Shown piece after piece: positions 26,244 to 38,767 of a DNA stretch of 48,546 nucleotides. A program made the position numbers and the translations under genes. The notes below the pieces were generated by a model that was not told the origin of the DNA, searched no databases, and saw only the letters and a list, made by a program, of their open reading frames with translations. Source of the stretch: Pelargonium x hortorum (Eukaryota; Streptophyta; Magnoliopsida; Geraniales; Geraniaceae); assembly GCA_036897525.1 (NCBI GenBank), contig JAYMTJ010000074.1, positions 1-48,546 of the forward strand, read 5' to 3'. Each line of letters starts with the position of its first letter. Positions within the stretch are counted from its first letter, which is position 1.

Positions 26244-27076
26244 TTGTATTTTCATTTTAAAGGCTTCCTGCAGAATTAAGAAATTAGAGGGGGAATGAGA
26301 CCAACAAACTACAGGATTGTCGAAGGTTCCAATTTGGTTAAACATTGGATTAAGGAAGTCCTACTATTGATTCTTACGTGTGGAATTACTCTATTGATAT
26401 GAGCTCCTCTTTTTTTTTAGGAGTTCCTTCGAGATGTGGTATTAGGCGGTATTTTGGTGCAGGTAACTCAGAATCCTCAAGCTCTCAGTCTTGTATAGCC
26501 TGTATTTCTAGAAAAGGGAAAGCGTTCACGGCAGAATCAAAAAACTTCTGTGTATGTAGTTGCTAGAGATATTGGGCTATTCCCTTATTACTAGGAACTA
26601 GGAAGGGTCCTACAAAAAGTAATCGCAGAGTTGCGAAATTTTCCATTTCTCATTCTCAAGTAGGATCCCTTTTCGTTTGGAATATCTAAAAATGAAAACT
26701 GCTTCAGGACCCCTTTAGAGTATAGTAAGAATCTAGCCTTTAAAAGCCCTTTTATCAAGACAAAAAAGCCTTCCGTGTAGCTTTAAACTTAGTGCGTTTT
26801 AAGTCCTCTTTTGATGTCTCCTTTTCCTATTTTGTAGAGCGGCTCCTAGCAAATTGCAGCTATAATAAAATAAGTACTCCACTACCTATTATGTGATTTT
26901 GGGCATGTTAAGATATCCTTTTTTTTTGTACGTTATAGAAAGCGCGGCCGGGCCTTTCCTTTTATACAAATTTTAAGTGAGAATTCAGTGCTGTTTTAGT
27001 ATTTCTTAAGGCAATTTCAATTTATTAAATTAAGTGCAATTAATCATCTCATATTTACGAAATTCCTTGGTCGGCT

Positions 27077-27334
27077 CTTTGACACAGGGAAGAAGTCCTG
27101 CATCAATCGTTATTTGCATTGTGTCTCGAAAAGAATTCCCCTCGCTTTGGCACAGGAAATAATTCAGGGGATCCGGGAGAGTCTCCTTTCTCTAGCTCTA
27201 GGTTAGGTTAGGTGGAGATAGAATAATTATTTGCTTTGTGTCTCGACGAAGGGGTTTCACTTCTGTTCTGGGATTCCGATTCCTTAATCTTAGACATAAT
27301 AAGCTTTCGGGCCTTTCTCAAGGTGGAGATAGAA
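27077..27334 (+). repeat. Cluster of interleaved local repeats
   Basis: Three word pairs recur within 260 bases. TTATTTGCATTGTGTCTCGA at 27110 recurs at 27228 with one change. CTTTGACACAGG at 27077 recurs at 27144 with one change. AGGTGGAGATAGAA at 27210 recurs exactly at 27321. The order suggests a small segment that was partly tandemly duplicated and then shuffled. A basic open frame (27238-27426, GTG start) overlaps it and is probably chance. Confidence 0.6.
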
Positions 27335-28439
27335 AACTTAGCAAAAAACAAATAGATAGAGGAATTTTTATCTTACGCGAAGGGTCACTAAAACGCATTA
27401 GAGCTCAAGGTAAAGGCTCTCTTTAAAATAATTACGTTAAGCAATCGGCGGTATAATAGATCTCGCTCCTATTTTTCTGGAACGTCTTTTCTATCACTAT
27501 AGGATATAGGATAATGAAATTTTAATATCAAGTTCTTTCCTATTGAGTAAAAAGAATAAAAACTTATTTGTACTGGAGTCTAGTCTAATACCAAAGCCCA
27601 TAAGTAAGTATATTCTGTATTGTCTTTTGCTTGATACCGTTTAACCAATATTCACAACTAACAAGGTTCTTAGTTCATAAAAGGTAGCTAATATTAAAGC
27701 CAACCAGAGTCGCCTTGGTTTTTTTCTAGGCAATAAGTAAAATATAAAAAAAATATTGGATTGGCGTCATAAAGTCCTTTTTTGAGAGACTTGCTTCGAA
27801 AAACTAGGAAACGTTGACTCGGAATTCTTGAAATTCCCCTTTTATCTTTTTTTTTTATAGAGGTCGAAAACCCTTATTTTAATGTTTGAAAGGGAGCCTC
27901 TCTTATACTTGTAATATAGGACCCCCAAAAGTAGAGGAGGAACTGTGTTTATAAGTAATATGTATCGGCAAGGGGATTTTAGCAATTTGGTAGCTTGAAG
28001 TATTAAATGTAAACTATATCTAGATGGGTAGATGGGGCGATATCCTGCGTAAATATTTCAAGAGCATATGCTAGCCCTAATTTTTTCAGGACCGGATTAG
28101 AGCAAAAATACAGGTCATCATCTTAGGTCCTGGGTATTTCTATGATACTAAAGAGTTCTTAGCGGGTTTGTACTTAGACTGCGTTATTTACTGGAAACTA
28201 ATAAAAAAACTACTTTTTTGAGTAGTCAATATACGCTGTGTAATACTTAATATTTGTGGTTGTATGTCTGAATAAAGGCCCCTAGGAGATTCGCTGAGAA
28301 TTTATCGAGTGGTTTTTTTTAGCTTTATGTCGCAGCTCTAAAATCTTTTTCTTTTACAATTTGAATTAGTAGCACAAGTCCAAGCTCCGCTTAAGGTATC
28401 CCGAATAAAGAACTAACTCTTTAGTAGGGAATACTCTCT

Positions 28440-29850
28440 CTAACAGACCCAAGGATGCCTCTTACCATCTTCTAAGAAGATGCCAAACTACAAACCTCTC
28501 TTGAAAGTCGGAAGGTCCCTATAGTAACCAAATCCCTTAATAAACCACTCAATCTAAAGAAACCAAACTATCCTTGAAAGTGAATGCTAATGTTCCTGTA
28601 AAGAAGTCAGACGTCTAGATGCAAGGACTCCAAAAGGCATAGAATACCAGACCAGATAAGTCCTAAGAGTTAAGGTTTTCAAGGCTCTTTTCTAGTTCGG
28701 AAAGTTATTCGGAAGCTGAAGTTGGTGTTATAGTCTAGGGTTCACTATCTAGTCATACAATAATGAGTTAACCTCCTTAAGTACCTTTCAGTCGGTAATA
28801 AGGGAATCATCTATGTAGTATTAAGACACTTACCTCCTTGCGGATAAACTACAAAGAACAAGAGGGCTTCGCGCCTTATTAACAATCTAATAAAGCTCCT
28901 TAATATACTTAAATACCCCGGGAATACTATGAATAAATAACTTAATAGAAGACTATCTTATCTATCCCTAAGCAAAACAAGCTCAAGAGCTCCCGGTTAC
29001 AAGGCTGTCAATAAGACTGTTGGTTCTGCTATCTATAAGTCTTTCTCTAAGTCCTAAGATAGGTATAAATTCTCAAACAGAGTATTATAGCACCAAAGTC
29101 TAGCTCAACTAAGTATGGACAAACGAGTTCTGACTATGAAGAAGTAAGTCAAACAAGTCGCAGATTAAGGTACAGATTCTTGAAGGGTCGTCTCTGCTAG
29201 CTCCGAGGTATTTCATTAAAAAGATGGAAAGCCGGTCTATTTCTTGAAGAAAGTGCGATTAAGAAGTTCTTTGTCTTCAAAGTGTAAGGTGTTCCTTGCT
29301 ATTGACAGGGGTTTCTTAGCAGTTATTGATATTTCTTTGGGATTGGGAGCTTCGAACTTGTTAGAGAGAGGAATTCAGAGCAGAAGATAGGATTTATTGT
29401 AAACAGATAGTATCACCCAGGATTTTGCACCTATTATTAGTGTGATTGGGTTGTGTGCCAGGTAAAGATTCCCTTCCTTGTTTGGAGTCTTCTTATTATT
29501 AGAACTTGGGCAACCCAGAAGTATTAGCAGCAAACTCTTTTATTTCGGCAGACAAGGGAGTTGCTTCTTAGATTATAGTTAGGACTTTCAGAGTACCCTA
29601 GTTTGACTAGGTGTTCATAAGAAGACAAACTGGGGAGGCTCCGGGGTCTTTCTTATGGGTCTCCGTTGGTTTAAGTTTTGTTAGGATTAATGCTTATAAA
29701 AAAAAGGGGCAGGACTCTTTCGTATGCCCTAATCCCATAGAAACTCATTTCACTAGTAGCTCTTACAGTGCGTTTTCCTTACTTGACTTGTTTTGGACTC
29801 CTTTTAGTAACTGTCTTTAGTTGCTATCAACCTTTACTTATCTGATATAG
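28440..29850. other. Slightly G+C-richer patch without recognised genes
   Basis: Parts of 28440-28920 lean to C and 29300-29400 leans to G on the plus strand, less strikingly than at 46.5 kb. It contains repeat 2 copy B and a perfect seven-pair hairpin at 28466-28482. Short frames are present but show no family resemblance. Confidence 0.45.
29225..29292 (+). repeat. Diverged dispersed repeat 2, copy B
   Basis: This is the partner of 19926-19998 in the same orientation, with the same ordered words. In the equivalent frame it reads LFLEESAIKKFFVFKV and then stops. The two copies sit in different contexts: copy A in AT-rich filler, copy B in a more G-rich patch (29.2-29.8 kb). The source may be an old gene fragment or an intron piece that I cannot identify. 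Confidence 0.7.
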
Positions 29851-30399
29851 TATCTTAATTTTTCGGATTTGCAAACAAAAAGTGTATACATAGGAGTTAC
29901 TACTAAAAGTCTTTTAAGTCCCAATAGTCAGAGTGATTATTACTGGATGTAGATATCAAGGGCTCCCTATATTATATCTACCCCGCTACTGGTGCTTGAG
30001 TGTCTAAAGATAAAACCGGGTTTTTCTGTTAGATTTCAGTGGCAGCCTTTAAAGTAAATAGCGTATTGTTATCTCTGCCTTGCATATTTAACTGACTCTC
30101 GACTTAGTTAAAATTCTTATAAACCTAAAAATTCCATCAAGGTTACAAAAACCAGAGTGATTACCCATTAAATAAAAAAACCAAAAGGCTCTTAAGTAGG
30201 AAAATGCCTGCAGGTCCTTGAGAAGGAAAAACGAATAAGGTTACACGTAATGTAATAAGAATATTGGAGGGTCTCTAAACAAATCTAATAAACGAGTTTC
30301 CTGGAAAGTTAATTTACACACTTAAATAAGCCCGCATACTGAAAAATGACTTGATAAAGAAGTTATCCGGATTTTGTTATACATAAGTCTTCCTAACCG

Positions 30400-30452
30400 A
30401 AATTAATAGAGCACATGAATAGGTGTTGCGGGATTTCGCGAGTTCAAATCCA
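30400..30452 (+). pseudogene. tRNA-like remnant
   Basis: The segment contains AATAGAGCAC, then GCGAGTTCAAATCC at tRNA spacing. AGCAC/GTGTT can pair as an anticodon stem, counting one G-U, but it encloses eight bases instead of seven. The T-stem fails after the first pair. The acceptor is not recognisable. Confidence 0.25.
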
Positions 30453-31667
30453 GTTAAAGAAAGGGATTTTACCTGTATTCGAGAAAGAAAGTCAAATGAA
30501 TAGGAAAACCTCCCAACTCTTGTAAGAAATTGATTTGTTTGCCTATTCCCCCAAGGCAAATTACAAATAGAGTTAGAGATAATACCTTAAAAATATTACC
30601 TTGAAAAGAATAATTATAAGTTGACACTTCCTTCAGCTCTAGGTCTAAAAATGCTATACCAACTCTTAAGAGAGTAGCTTTGGAACCTGCAGAATACACT
30701 CTAAAAATGAAGTCTAAATTCCATTTTTTTAATACATAGTATACATAGTGCAGTTTGACTAGGCTTACTTTAACCAGGATTTTCTATCTAACCCTGCGGA
30801 TATATAAGCTATATCCGCTAATAAAGAGGCTCTCTTCTACTAGTATGGGTGTAATAGATTTTATTTACAAGGACGGATCCACTATGAGATCAATGCATAA
30901 AGCCTTTTATCTACTCTACTACTTTATAATGCTTTAGCTGCTTCTAGAATTTCTATGCACTGAAAAGAAAAAGTGTTTCTTTATATACTAAATAGATTTC
31001 ATTTAACAAAGAAAAAAACGAAATTTGCGTACTCTGTTCTATTTAACTTCAAAGACTTTTCCAGAGCGAGATTAAGGGGCAAAAGCAGCTAATTTATTAC
31101 TTGGATATATAGATATATTCGAATTACTTAGGGGAAAATTCCTGTCCTGACAGTCTTGTTTTAGTAGCTAATCCGGGACATAGAGAAAGTACAATTAAAA
31201 GTAATTAGAAAACGAAAGGTTCCGAGGCTCTTATAAAGGGAAAATCATTTCATATAGTAAAACGAACATAAATACTAGTGCATGGTAATTCGTGGTTTAA
31301 TGCACGGAAATGAGCATACAATCAGTTTGTTATTGTTCTCATTGATAGGATAGTGAAAGTTAGTACCCTGGGAAATCTTATTAGGGGATCTCGAGGATTG
31401 TCTCTGCGCGGCTATTGCTTACTTCGGCAGTCCTTTTCATTATGGGGTAATGGGGTTGTTCTAGGAATAGTGGATTGCTTTTCTGTTCTCAGTTAATTAA
31501 AGACATTGGGGGGAAGGAAGTAAGGTAGTATGTTATGGGTTTTACGGTGTATAAGGATCAATAATGTAGACCGCTTGGTTTTTTCTAAACCATATTGAAG
31601 GACTCTAAAACTAACATGTACGGGGAAACAGCTTTAGCTTGTGTTTTGAAATAAGTAAGTACCTTGT

Positions 31668-31740
31668 GAAAAAAGGAATTGAACCCTCGTTCATAATACT
31701 TTTGTATTAATGTTGTACCTGTATTCTTTTGTACCGTAAC
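31668..31740 (-). pseudogene. Possible tRNA 3' remnant
   Basis: The minus strand reads GAGGGTTCAATTCCTTT, a T-arm whose five positions can all pair if G-U is allowed. AATACAAAAGTATT just upstream forms a small hairpin where an anticodon arm might lie, but with the wrong loop size. No D-arm is visible. This is a weak call. Confidence 0.2.
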
Positions 31741-33792
31741 GAAAAGAGTCAAAATACGGCACTAATCTCTAATTCCATTTATTAGTCTTCGCAGATGAAA
31801 GAGTTATTTCTGACTTACTTCACTCGCGCTAGTTATACTACAATCACAGGACTTCTACTGTAAATGAAGTCAATTACAAATTTAGCTTCTCGATTGGGTC
31901 AAAATTTCCTTTTTCTTAGGCATTTGGAAAGTCTTTTCTTTAAATAGAACAGAGTCTGTTCCCCTTGTTTCTTTTGGAAATTCAAAAATGGGTGTATTTA
32001 AACAACTTAAGGCTAAAACAAGGAGTTTCCGGTAAAGACAATATAGAACTTACAACGGGTTCTTAAATTAATCTAGATTTTGTTGTTATCCTTAATATTT
32101 TATAGGAAGTAGTTTACAACAAAAGAGGTTATATTTCAAAATCTTCGTGGTTACCAGCACAGCACGTACGGAAATAAATGTTACAAAAGGGTTAAGAGTA
32201 AGAAGTTCATATTCTAAAATCTTACGAGAGCTCTTGTAGTACTCTAGGATTATAAGTATAAGGGTTTTTATACCTTTGGGAGTCCGGAGGAAAACTTAGA
32301 GTACCATGTTTTCCAGTTCTTTTTTTTTGATTTGAAAAATTCCTTTACTCGCTCTTATACATACCATTCCTCGAAATCCTGCGCTGTGGATTACTATTCT
32401 ATGTGATTCATCTGAGGTGTTACGTAGTTTTGAACTAATCTCGAGTCGGTATCCCCTCCCCTATATTAATTATGGGTACTTAAGATAAATAAAATGTTAC
32501 TAAAGCTGCTGATATAATTAAAAGTAAGTTTTGTATCTTGTTTATAGCCCCGGAGGGTCGGATGAAGATCTTAAGTAAGCAGCCTTATGTTCCTCTTTTT
32601 CTTACCGCTAGGGATTTGATAGCAGAGCCGTCAAAAGTGGTATCCGGGAATTGGGGTAATTATATGTTTTCAACTTCAGTGGGTAAACCTTACTGTATTA
32701 CATTATACAGGAGTTTAAAGTTAAAGTAGAACTTTTGAGTTATTAGCTTATTTTCCAAATACAAGTTTTTAGTTCTTCTGTAGCTGATGTCCTCACAATA
32801 CAAACCAAGTGTAGCGCTCCTATAGGTTGCCAAAGTCAGAATTCCTTTTCTTGTGTTTTGTTTGCTTAAGGTATCTCTTCAAAACCCAAAAATCTAGCAC
32901 ACAGGAGTCTTTGAAATACGTTAACTAAGGGAGACTCCCCTTTGGCACGGCACCTGACCTTCTACTTCGGATACTAGGGTCCCCTTTTCTCTTCTAATAC
33001 TCAAAAATACAAGGCCCAAAAGCGAGCTATAACTCCCTTACTAATGGGAAACCCGATACCAAATTACTTCCTTGTTAGACTAAAAAAATGCACTTCAAGA
33101 GTATTCAATATAGTATACCCTAAGAGTTCTTAATATCTCTTACCTAGAAAATGAATAGCCGATGGAACAGCCTGGTACAGGAAAAAAAAGTTGGGTTTAT
33201 GAAAATTTTTTGATTATTTCCGAGTCTCAAAAGTATGCTAGTGGTTTCTAAAGCATATTTGCTATAGTGCGTTCTGTAAGAAAAAATAGCGGATACCGGT
33301 CGCTTAAAATGAACCTACAAAAGAAAAGGGGGAAGCTCTTCTTTAACTTCATATTCTATTTTCTCAGCTTTTATTTTTCAATTTCTCCAGGAACTTGCTA
33401 GATTAAAAAACCTAAGGGGGTTTTCCCGTACCCAAATCCCATTAGGAATTATAAGAAAGTATCTTTCTTTGGCTTTCCTGTTGGCAGGTATATCAGATTC
33501 ACTGGAAAGGGGGGGTCATTCAAATTCAAAGGAAATCTTGACAGTAAACGGGCCGAATAACCACCCAACTTAGTCTGGAAACTTAGGATATATTCTATTC
33601 TAGATAGAAACTTGAGCGTTGTTTGATTTGTTTAAAAAGAGAGTCACAGGATAAGTTAGTAAGAGCAGGAGCAGTACTTTTAAGAGAAGTCGTAAGGTAA
33701 ACTAGTCTAGCAAAGGAAAGAAGGAGTGTCTAAGATTTTCTAGGGAGGAGAGCTCTGACAAAGTATACAAAGTAGGTTTTACTTGTTTTTGC

Positions 33793-33814
33793 AAAAAAAA
33801 AATATATATATATA
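33793..33814 (+). repeat. Poly-A followed by a (TA)n tract
   Basis: About ten A residues run directly into six TA units. This is a typical slippage tract in AT-rich non-coding DNA, and its length may vary among molecules. Confidence 0.9.
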
Positions 33815-34949
33815 AGCAATTTAAAGAAGTGGGGAAATTCCGGTTATAACGCATGAAAAAGAAGGTCGTACATAAAGTTTATACTCGGGGTTTCCTTATA
33901 ATGCTAATGTAAAAAGGGGTTTCTTTTATAAATTTACGTTTTAATAAGATTTTTTGAGTCCTAGAAAGGCTGCAGAGTTGTCCTAAATTATAGCTTTTGT
34001 TATGAGTAATTTATTCTTGCTCTATCTATAAAGCTTCCTCGAAGTGAGTTCATTTTTGGCAGTATAGCTACAGAAAGTAAACTCTTTGAGTTTTCATAGT
34101 TTTCAGTAAAATTTTTTGTTTCAATCCTAAAGCTCTTGCTTGGTCATATACCTTCTTATTACGACTCTCTTTTTGATTTAACCAACATCCACTGTCCCTC
34201 TTTAAATAACCTTCACTTTTTGAAGAATACTCGAAAAACTTGAAGTGTGGGCCCGCAATAAACTCAATAGGAGCCAAATTCCCCTATTAAATTAGGAAAA
34301 AAAAGATAGTATAAGACTAACTTATTAGAAGTCTGTTAGAAGGAGCTTCGACAAGAGAAAGCACTTACGCTTGATCTAATAGGATAATTTCCGCAAAAAG
34401 TATGCCTATATTTTGACCGAATCTCCTGAGGTTACCGGGAAGAAAAGTCAATGAAGTCTTTTAAAATTTTTTACCAATTGCTGAATAAAAAAGGAAATAA
34501 AAAGAAAGGGTTAACAGCAGGGAATTAGCTCCTTAGGTATTGATAACAAGGTAATAGAAAGTGCACCCTTAACATCTTCCTTCCTTACTTAAGTCAAACA
34601 GGTATAATACATCCAGGGGAAGAGTAAGATGTTTCTGGTCCATCAGTAAATGAAAAAGTCAACAAATTGAGTAAGTAAAAAAGGAAGTTTAAGCTTTTGT
34701 TCCTTATTGCTTCTTACTATTCTGGCTGATTTATAGTAGAGACATTCTTATAAAGTAAGAGTTTCGTGTCCCTTTGTTTCCAATTCCGGATTCATTAAAT
34801 AAAAAGAAAATAGGTTAAGAACTAAGAGGGACCCGGTTAAACAAATGATTAAAAACACGCGTCTACTTATAATATAAGTAGGGAATCTAAGTATAGGTAT
34901 TACGAAACAAGCTCAGGGTATGCAGAATAGTAACAAATACGTTTTATGG

Positions 34950-35020
34950 GATACGAGTTGAACTCACGTATTTTTTTCTGTCTGAATTAGAACCCGGGTC
35001 TTACTTTTTATGTAAAAGCT
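34950..35020 (-). pseudogene. tRNA-like remnant
   Basis: On the minus strand ACGTGAGTTCAACTCGTATCCCA gives a T-arm in which four of five positions can pair, counting G-U pairs, followed by a possible acceptor strand. The upstream GGGTTCTAATTCAG may be the relic of an anticodon arm. The D-arm is not visible. Identity is unknown. Confidence 0.22.
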
Positions 35021-37111
35021 GTCCTTAGAGGAGTGGTAGGCGCTTCTTTTGTATAGGATATATAGTCTTAAAGTTTTCTTATTTAGCAAAAATTTGTTGA
35101 CAGGCTGGCTAGTAGCAGTAAGAGCTTCCTATGCCTCTCAGATTTGCGAATTAATCTACGATAGCGAAGCCCTATGTCAAAATTCGAAGGCCATTAAATC
35201 TGGTATAAGCCTCATTTGATGCTGCCTATAGTAAAGACTTTATTAAAGGGTGTAATCTTTTTATTTTCTTAAGGGTGCCAAAATGAAAATTTCGTATCTC
35301 TATACAAAGCTCTTTTATAAACCAGGGCTCCGAAATAAAAGACGTTCTAAAGTGAAGTAACGGATCCTACATAGCGGGAACACTCCCGGATTTTCGGTCT
35401 AAATGAACAAACATATTAAATTCCCTATTGTCTTTACTTTAATTACTGACAAGAACTTCATAGCAGTTTAGAGTCTATATCGAGCAAAGTTTCCAAAAAT
35501 TAGGTTTACTCGGATACTATATGGGCTCTTTTATCTTTCTTATCCCTTAGAAAGTAGGAATTCCTTTACCTTTCTTTTTACGCGAGAGTTTCCTTATGTT
35601 ATGAATTAATTATATACGCATTTCGCCTTAAAAGCTACTATAGTTCAGCATGTTGCAAAACGCTCGTTGGGAATTAAACCATCGGTACTGCTTGCTATAT
35701 TTAAGTTAAGGATCCTTGAGAGACGAAATAAGCAGCTTATTTAGAGTTAAACCCTATATTTCAGGAATTCTACTAGGTAGAGCACTCCTTCCAAACAGTA
35801 ATAATTAGAATTATAGTTAAAGTATTTCACAGCTTTCTAGGTTTTAGACTACCGCTCACCAAATTACTTATAAATATTGAAAAGCTGGGTATTCACGGAT
35901 AACTTTCAAAATGTCCTACTAAGACGAGTATACTATACCCCTTTATACTAGGAATTTGAGGTACTATCCCCTAAAACTTTGAAGTTTCATTAGGAATCAA
36001 TCCCTGTTATTTAAAAAAAATAGTTAAGAAATTATAGGGACTCTTCCATAGACGGGATTAGTTATACCACACTTAAGGACCTGGGTACTCCTGATATAAG
36101 GGTGTTATTAAGAATTATGATATGAGCTTGTTCTTAGGTTTATTGGCTATCAAGTACAACCAAGAAATAGCTTATATAGAATAAAGAAGCCGGTACACTT
36201 GCGAAACCTCGATCTCGAAGTTAGTAATTTAGAGGGGGTGTGCATGCATTACATCTGTCATCTTAATCTTAAAAGTAGTCGTAACTCCTAAAGAGAAAGA
36301 AGTCTAAAATATAGAGGGTTCGCTAGAGCTTTTCTTCCTTCTAGTTTTTTTTTTAATTCCTATGTTTTGCTTAAAAGGTTTCCTTCTTCTCTTTTCTGAG
36401 AGCTTCCATAAGATCCATTAGGAATCTTTCCTTATATTAAGTGTTTTTGATCAGCATACCTAGAAGAGTGGTAAATTATATCTCGAAAAAGTACATTCAG
36501 AACTACCACCACCTATAGAGCAGACTACACTTTCCTCCTCTGTCCTTTCCCTGCTCCCTCTTCTCAATTTTTTATTACTAGTTCTTCGATATAAGCTATA
36601 CTATAAAGAAGATACCTATTTGTTTGTATTACTCAATATTTATTAGATTGTTATCAATACCAACCTAGATCTTGTTTGGTATAGCCGGTAATGGTGGTAA
36701 TTCTATATCTTGTTCTAGCTGGCAGATTAGTAGGCCAAAGCACTTCAGAATACTGAATATCTTTGCTTTTGAGTTCTTCTGTAGCTATCTCTTATTCTTT
36801 GCTAATGGTAATACCGAATAAGTAAGTGCTAATGTCAGTGACTGTGTCTATTAGCTGGGTTAGTTGGTACTGCAAAACCCGCACAAGAACACCTTACCTT
36901 TCAGTTCTATTCCTACGGAGTTCCATCATAAGTCCTCAACTTGGTTCGGTACATTAAGACCTATATAGGAAAGTTACCTCATTTAGTGGTTCTAAGTAAG
37001 CTGATTCACTATCTTTCAACACAATTCCTTGATCCCCATCTAACCTCATAATAAAGATATAAACAAGTAAGAACCATATTAGTTTCTCTCAACAGGAAAG
37101 GTTCAAGTGAA
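35021..37111. other. Stretch without recognised genes
   Basis: The first part is ordinary AT-rich filler. Bases 36480-37110 are less AT-rich and stand out in texture. On the minus strand they contain short open runs such as GLLICQLEQDIELPPLPAIP, each interrupted by stops. They could be remains of an old coding sequence, but I cannot name one. Confidence 0.4.
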
Positions 37112-37390
37112 ATGTTCCGAATTCTAGTAGTCAAGCAGAGAAATTGGACCTACGATTTCTTTCTAGAACCCTTCTTATTTAGAAAAAATGCTTTTCAAAC
37201 TCATAGAAAGAAGACCCTCTCCATTAGCCCAAGAACATGTCCTGCAAACAAGAGATTCTATTCTGTATTTACCGGCTATAAAATAAACTATTATATTAAG
37301 CTTCGCTCGCTCTCCCAAAGAAAGAGGAGGGTTGCCCGTGTCATAAAAGTAATATCTTATTTTGTTGAAAAACCTAGGGAAGTTCGCTAA
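37112..37390 (+). CDS. Unidentified 92-codon open frame, doubtful
   Basis: This is the longest ATG-started frame in the window. The predicted product is strongly basic in its second half (LSQRKRRVARVIKVIS near residues 67-82) and has no membrane segment. That composition would suit a small RNA-binding or ribosomal protein, but I recognise no family. The opposite strand is open over almost the same span (37175-37420, TTG start), so the openness may simply reflect fewer stop words here. Its length is within what chance allows. No ribosome-site or promoter evidence is available for this kind of genome. Confidence 0.15.
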   Translation: MFRILVVKQRNWTYDFFLEPFLFRKNAFQTHRKKTLSISPRTCPANKRFYSVFTGYKINYYIKLRSLSQRKRRVARVIKVISYFVEKPREVR

Positions 37391-38533
37391 AATAGAAATG
37401 TATAACTCTTTTTGTATCAAAATAGAGTTTATAATGTATCTCGTCTAATCAGCCCTTTGTTACCAAGAATACTACCTAACGAGTCCTAAAATAAGTATAA
37501 TATATAGAAAAGCCTAGATTTTATAAGGAAAACCTCGGCAGTTTTTTTGTATTGTTTATACTAAAGGGTTCTTATATACTAAAATAGAATATGGAAAGTA
37601 CTCAATAAAATGCATATACAAGGATTTCTCTGATAGAGCAGTATATATTCCAAAAAAATGACGGTAGCTATAAAAATCCATATAGGCAAATCCTAAAAAG
37701 GGGCTTAGAATCATAAATTGAGTATCGTACAAGTAGAGTTGATAGGGTTTAGTTACGATCACTGGACTTAAACTCCTGTTACCTGGGTATTTTCTGTAAT
37801 TATAGTGTACGCTATTTCAATGAGATATTTCACACTTTCCCAGTAACCAACTTTTTAAGTTTAAAAAAGGGAGATCTCTTACTGCCTTATGTAACTTATC
37901 CAGGATAGGAATTCCACATTATACAGGAAATATAAACGAGGTTTCAAAATGTGTATCAACAGCTTAAAAGGGTGTACCTAAACTCATGTTTTAAGAGAGT
38001 AGTAACTAAAAATATTTGATATGTATTCCTTTTTTATCGGTCTTTAAATTAAAGTATTTAATTAAATGAAGGGGTTGGTTTTATGTTATGTTCTTTTCCA
38101 CAGATAATAGGAATAAAAGTATGAAACGAAGTCAGAAGTTGGTGTTGGATTTTGTGTATGTACTATTCTAAAAGTACTACCTCCGTTACACTTCCTTCCC
38201 AAGTTCGGAAGCATGACTTATTTATTTATTATCTATAAATATAAAGCACTCTCCTCATTAAATTAACGATAAAGAACAAGGTGCAGGAGAGGTAAGAACC
38301 TTAATCCATAACACAATTTCTATCTATTTATTACAATTTCTTCATTTCTATTCCTATACAATTACAAGTTAAAAAGGTTAAGAAATTGACATCTTTTCTT
38401 AGTGTCTGCTACCTCTTGTTAGATGGACTCCCGGTCAAATTACATAGATTTTTTGTTAGGTTAGGAAACTTCAGAATTATTATAGCATTTCTATTAAGGA
38501 GTTGAACAAGGAGCTCTATAGAAGGGGTCGGCT

Positions 38534-38767
38534 ATGCTTTTCGAAAAAGTATCCTTTCCTTGGGTAAAAACTAAAAAAATCTTAGGGAGGATCGATCATA
38601 CCTTAAATACTGAAATAATTAGGAACTACCTTCCGCGAATCCATCTAAACCGTGAGTTATTCCTAAAGTGGATAGGGCAGTTACAACATAGAGGTTCTTA
38701 CTACAGTACAGTAACAAAAAAAGGAGCTTCTCTTGTATATCATAATCCAAAAAGTTATTCGGGTTAA
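38534..38767 (+). CDS. Unidentified 77-codon open frame, doubtful
   Basis: The frame is ATG-started and encodes a mixed-charge product containing RIDHTLNTEIIRNYLPRIHL near residues 19-38. I recognise no family or motif. It lies 1.1 kb downstream of the 37112-37390 frame, with no sign of joint organisation. Length and composition are compatible with chance. Confidence 0.12.
   Translation: MLFEKVSFPWVKTKKILGRIDHTLNTEIIRNYLPRIHLNRELFLKWIGQLQHRGSYYSTVTKKGASLVYHNPKSYSG

Noticed and set aside
27201-27212. GGTTAGGTTAGG, telomere-like
   Set aside because: Only two units are present, inside the local repeat knot. There is no array.
38534-38767. Possible operon with the 37.1 kb frame
   Set aside because: The frames are more than 1 kb apart, neither is recognised, and nothing in the sequence links them.
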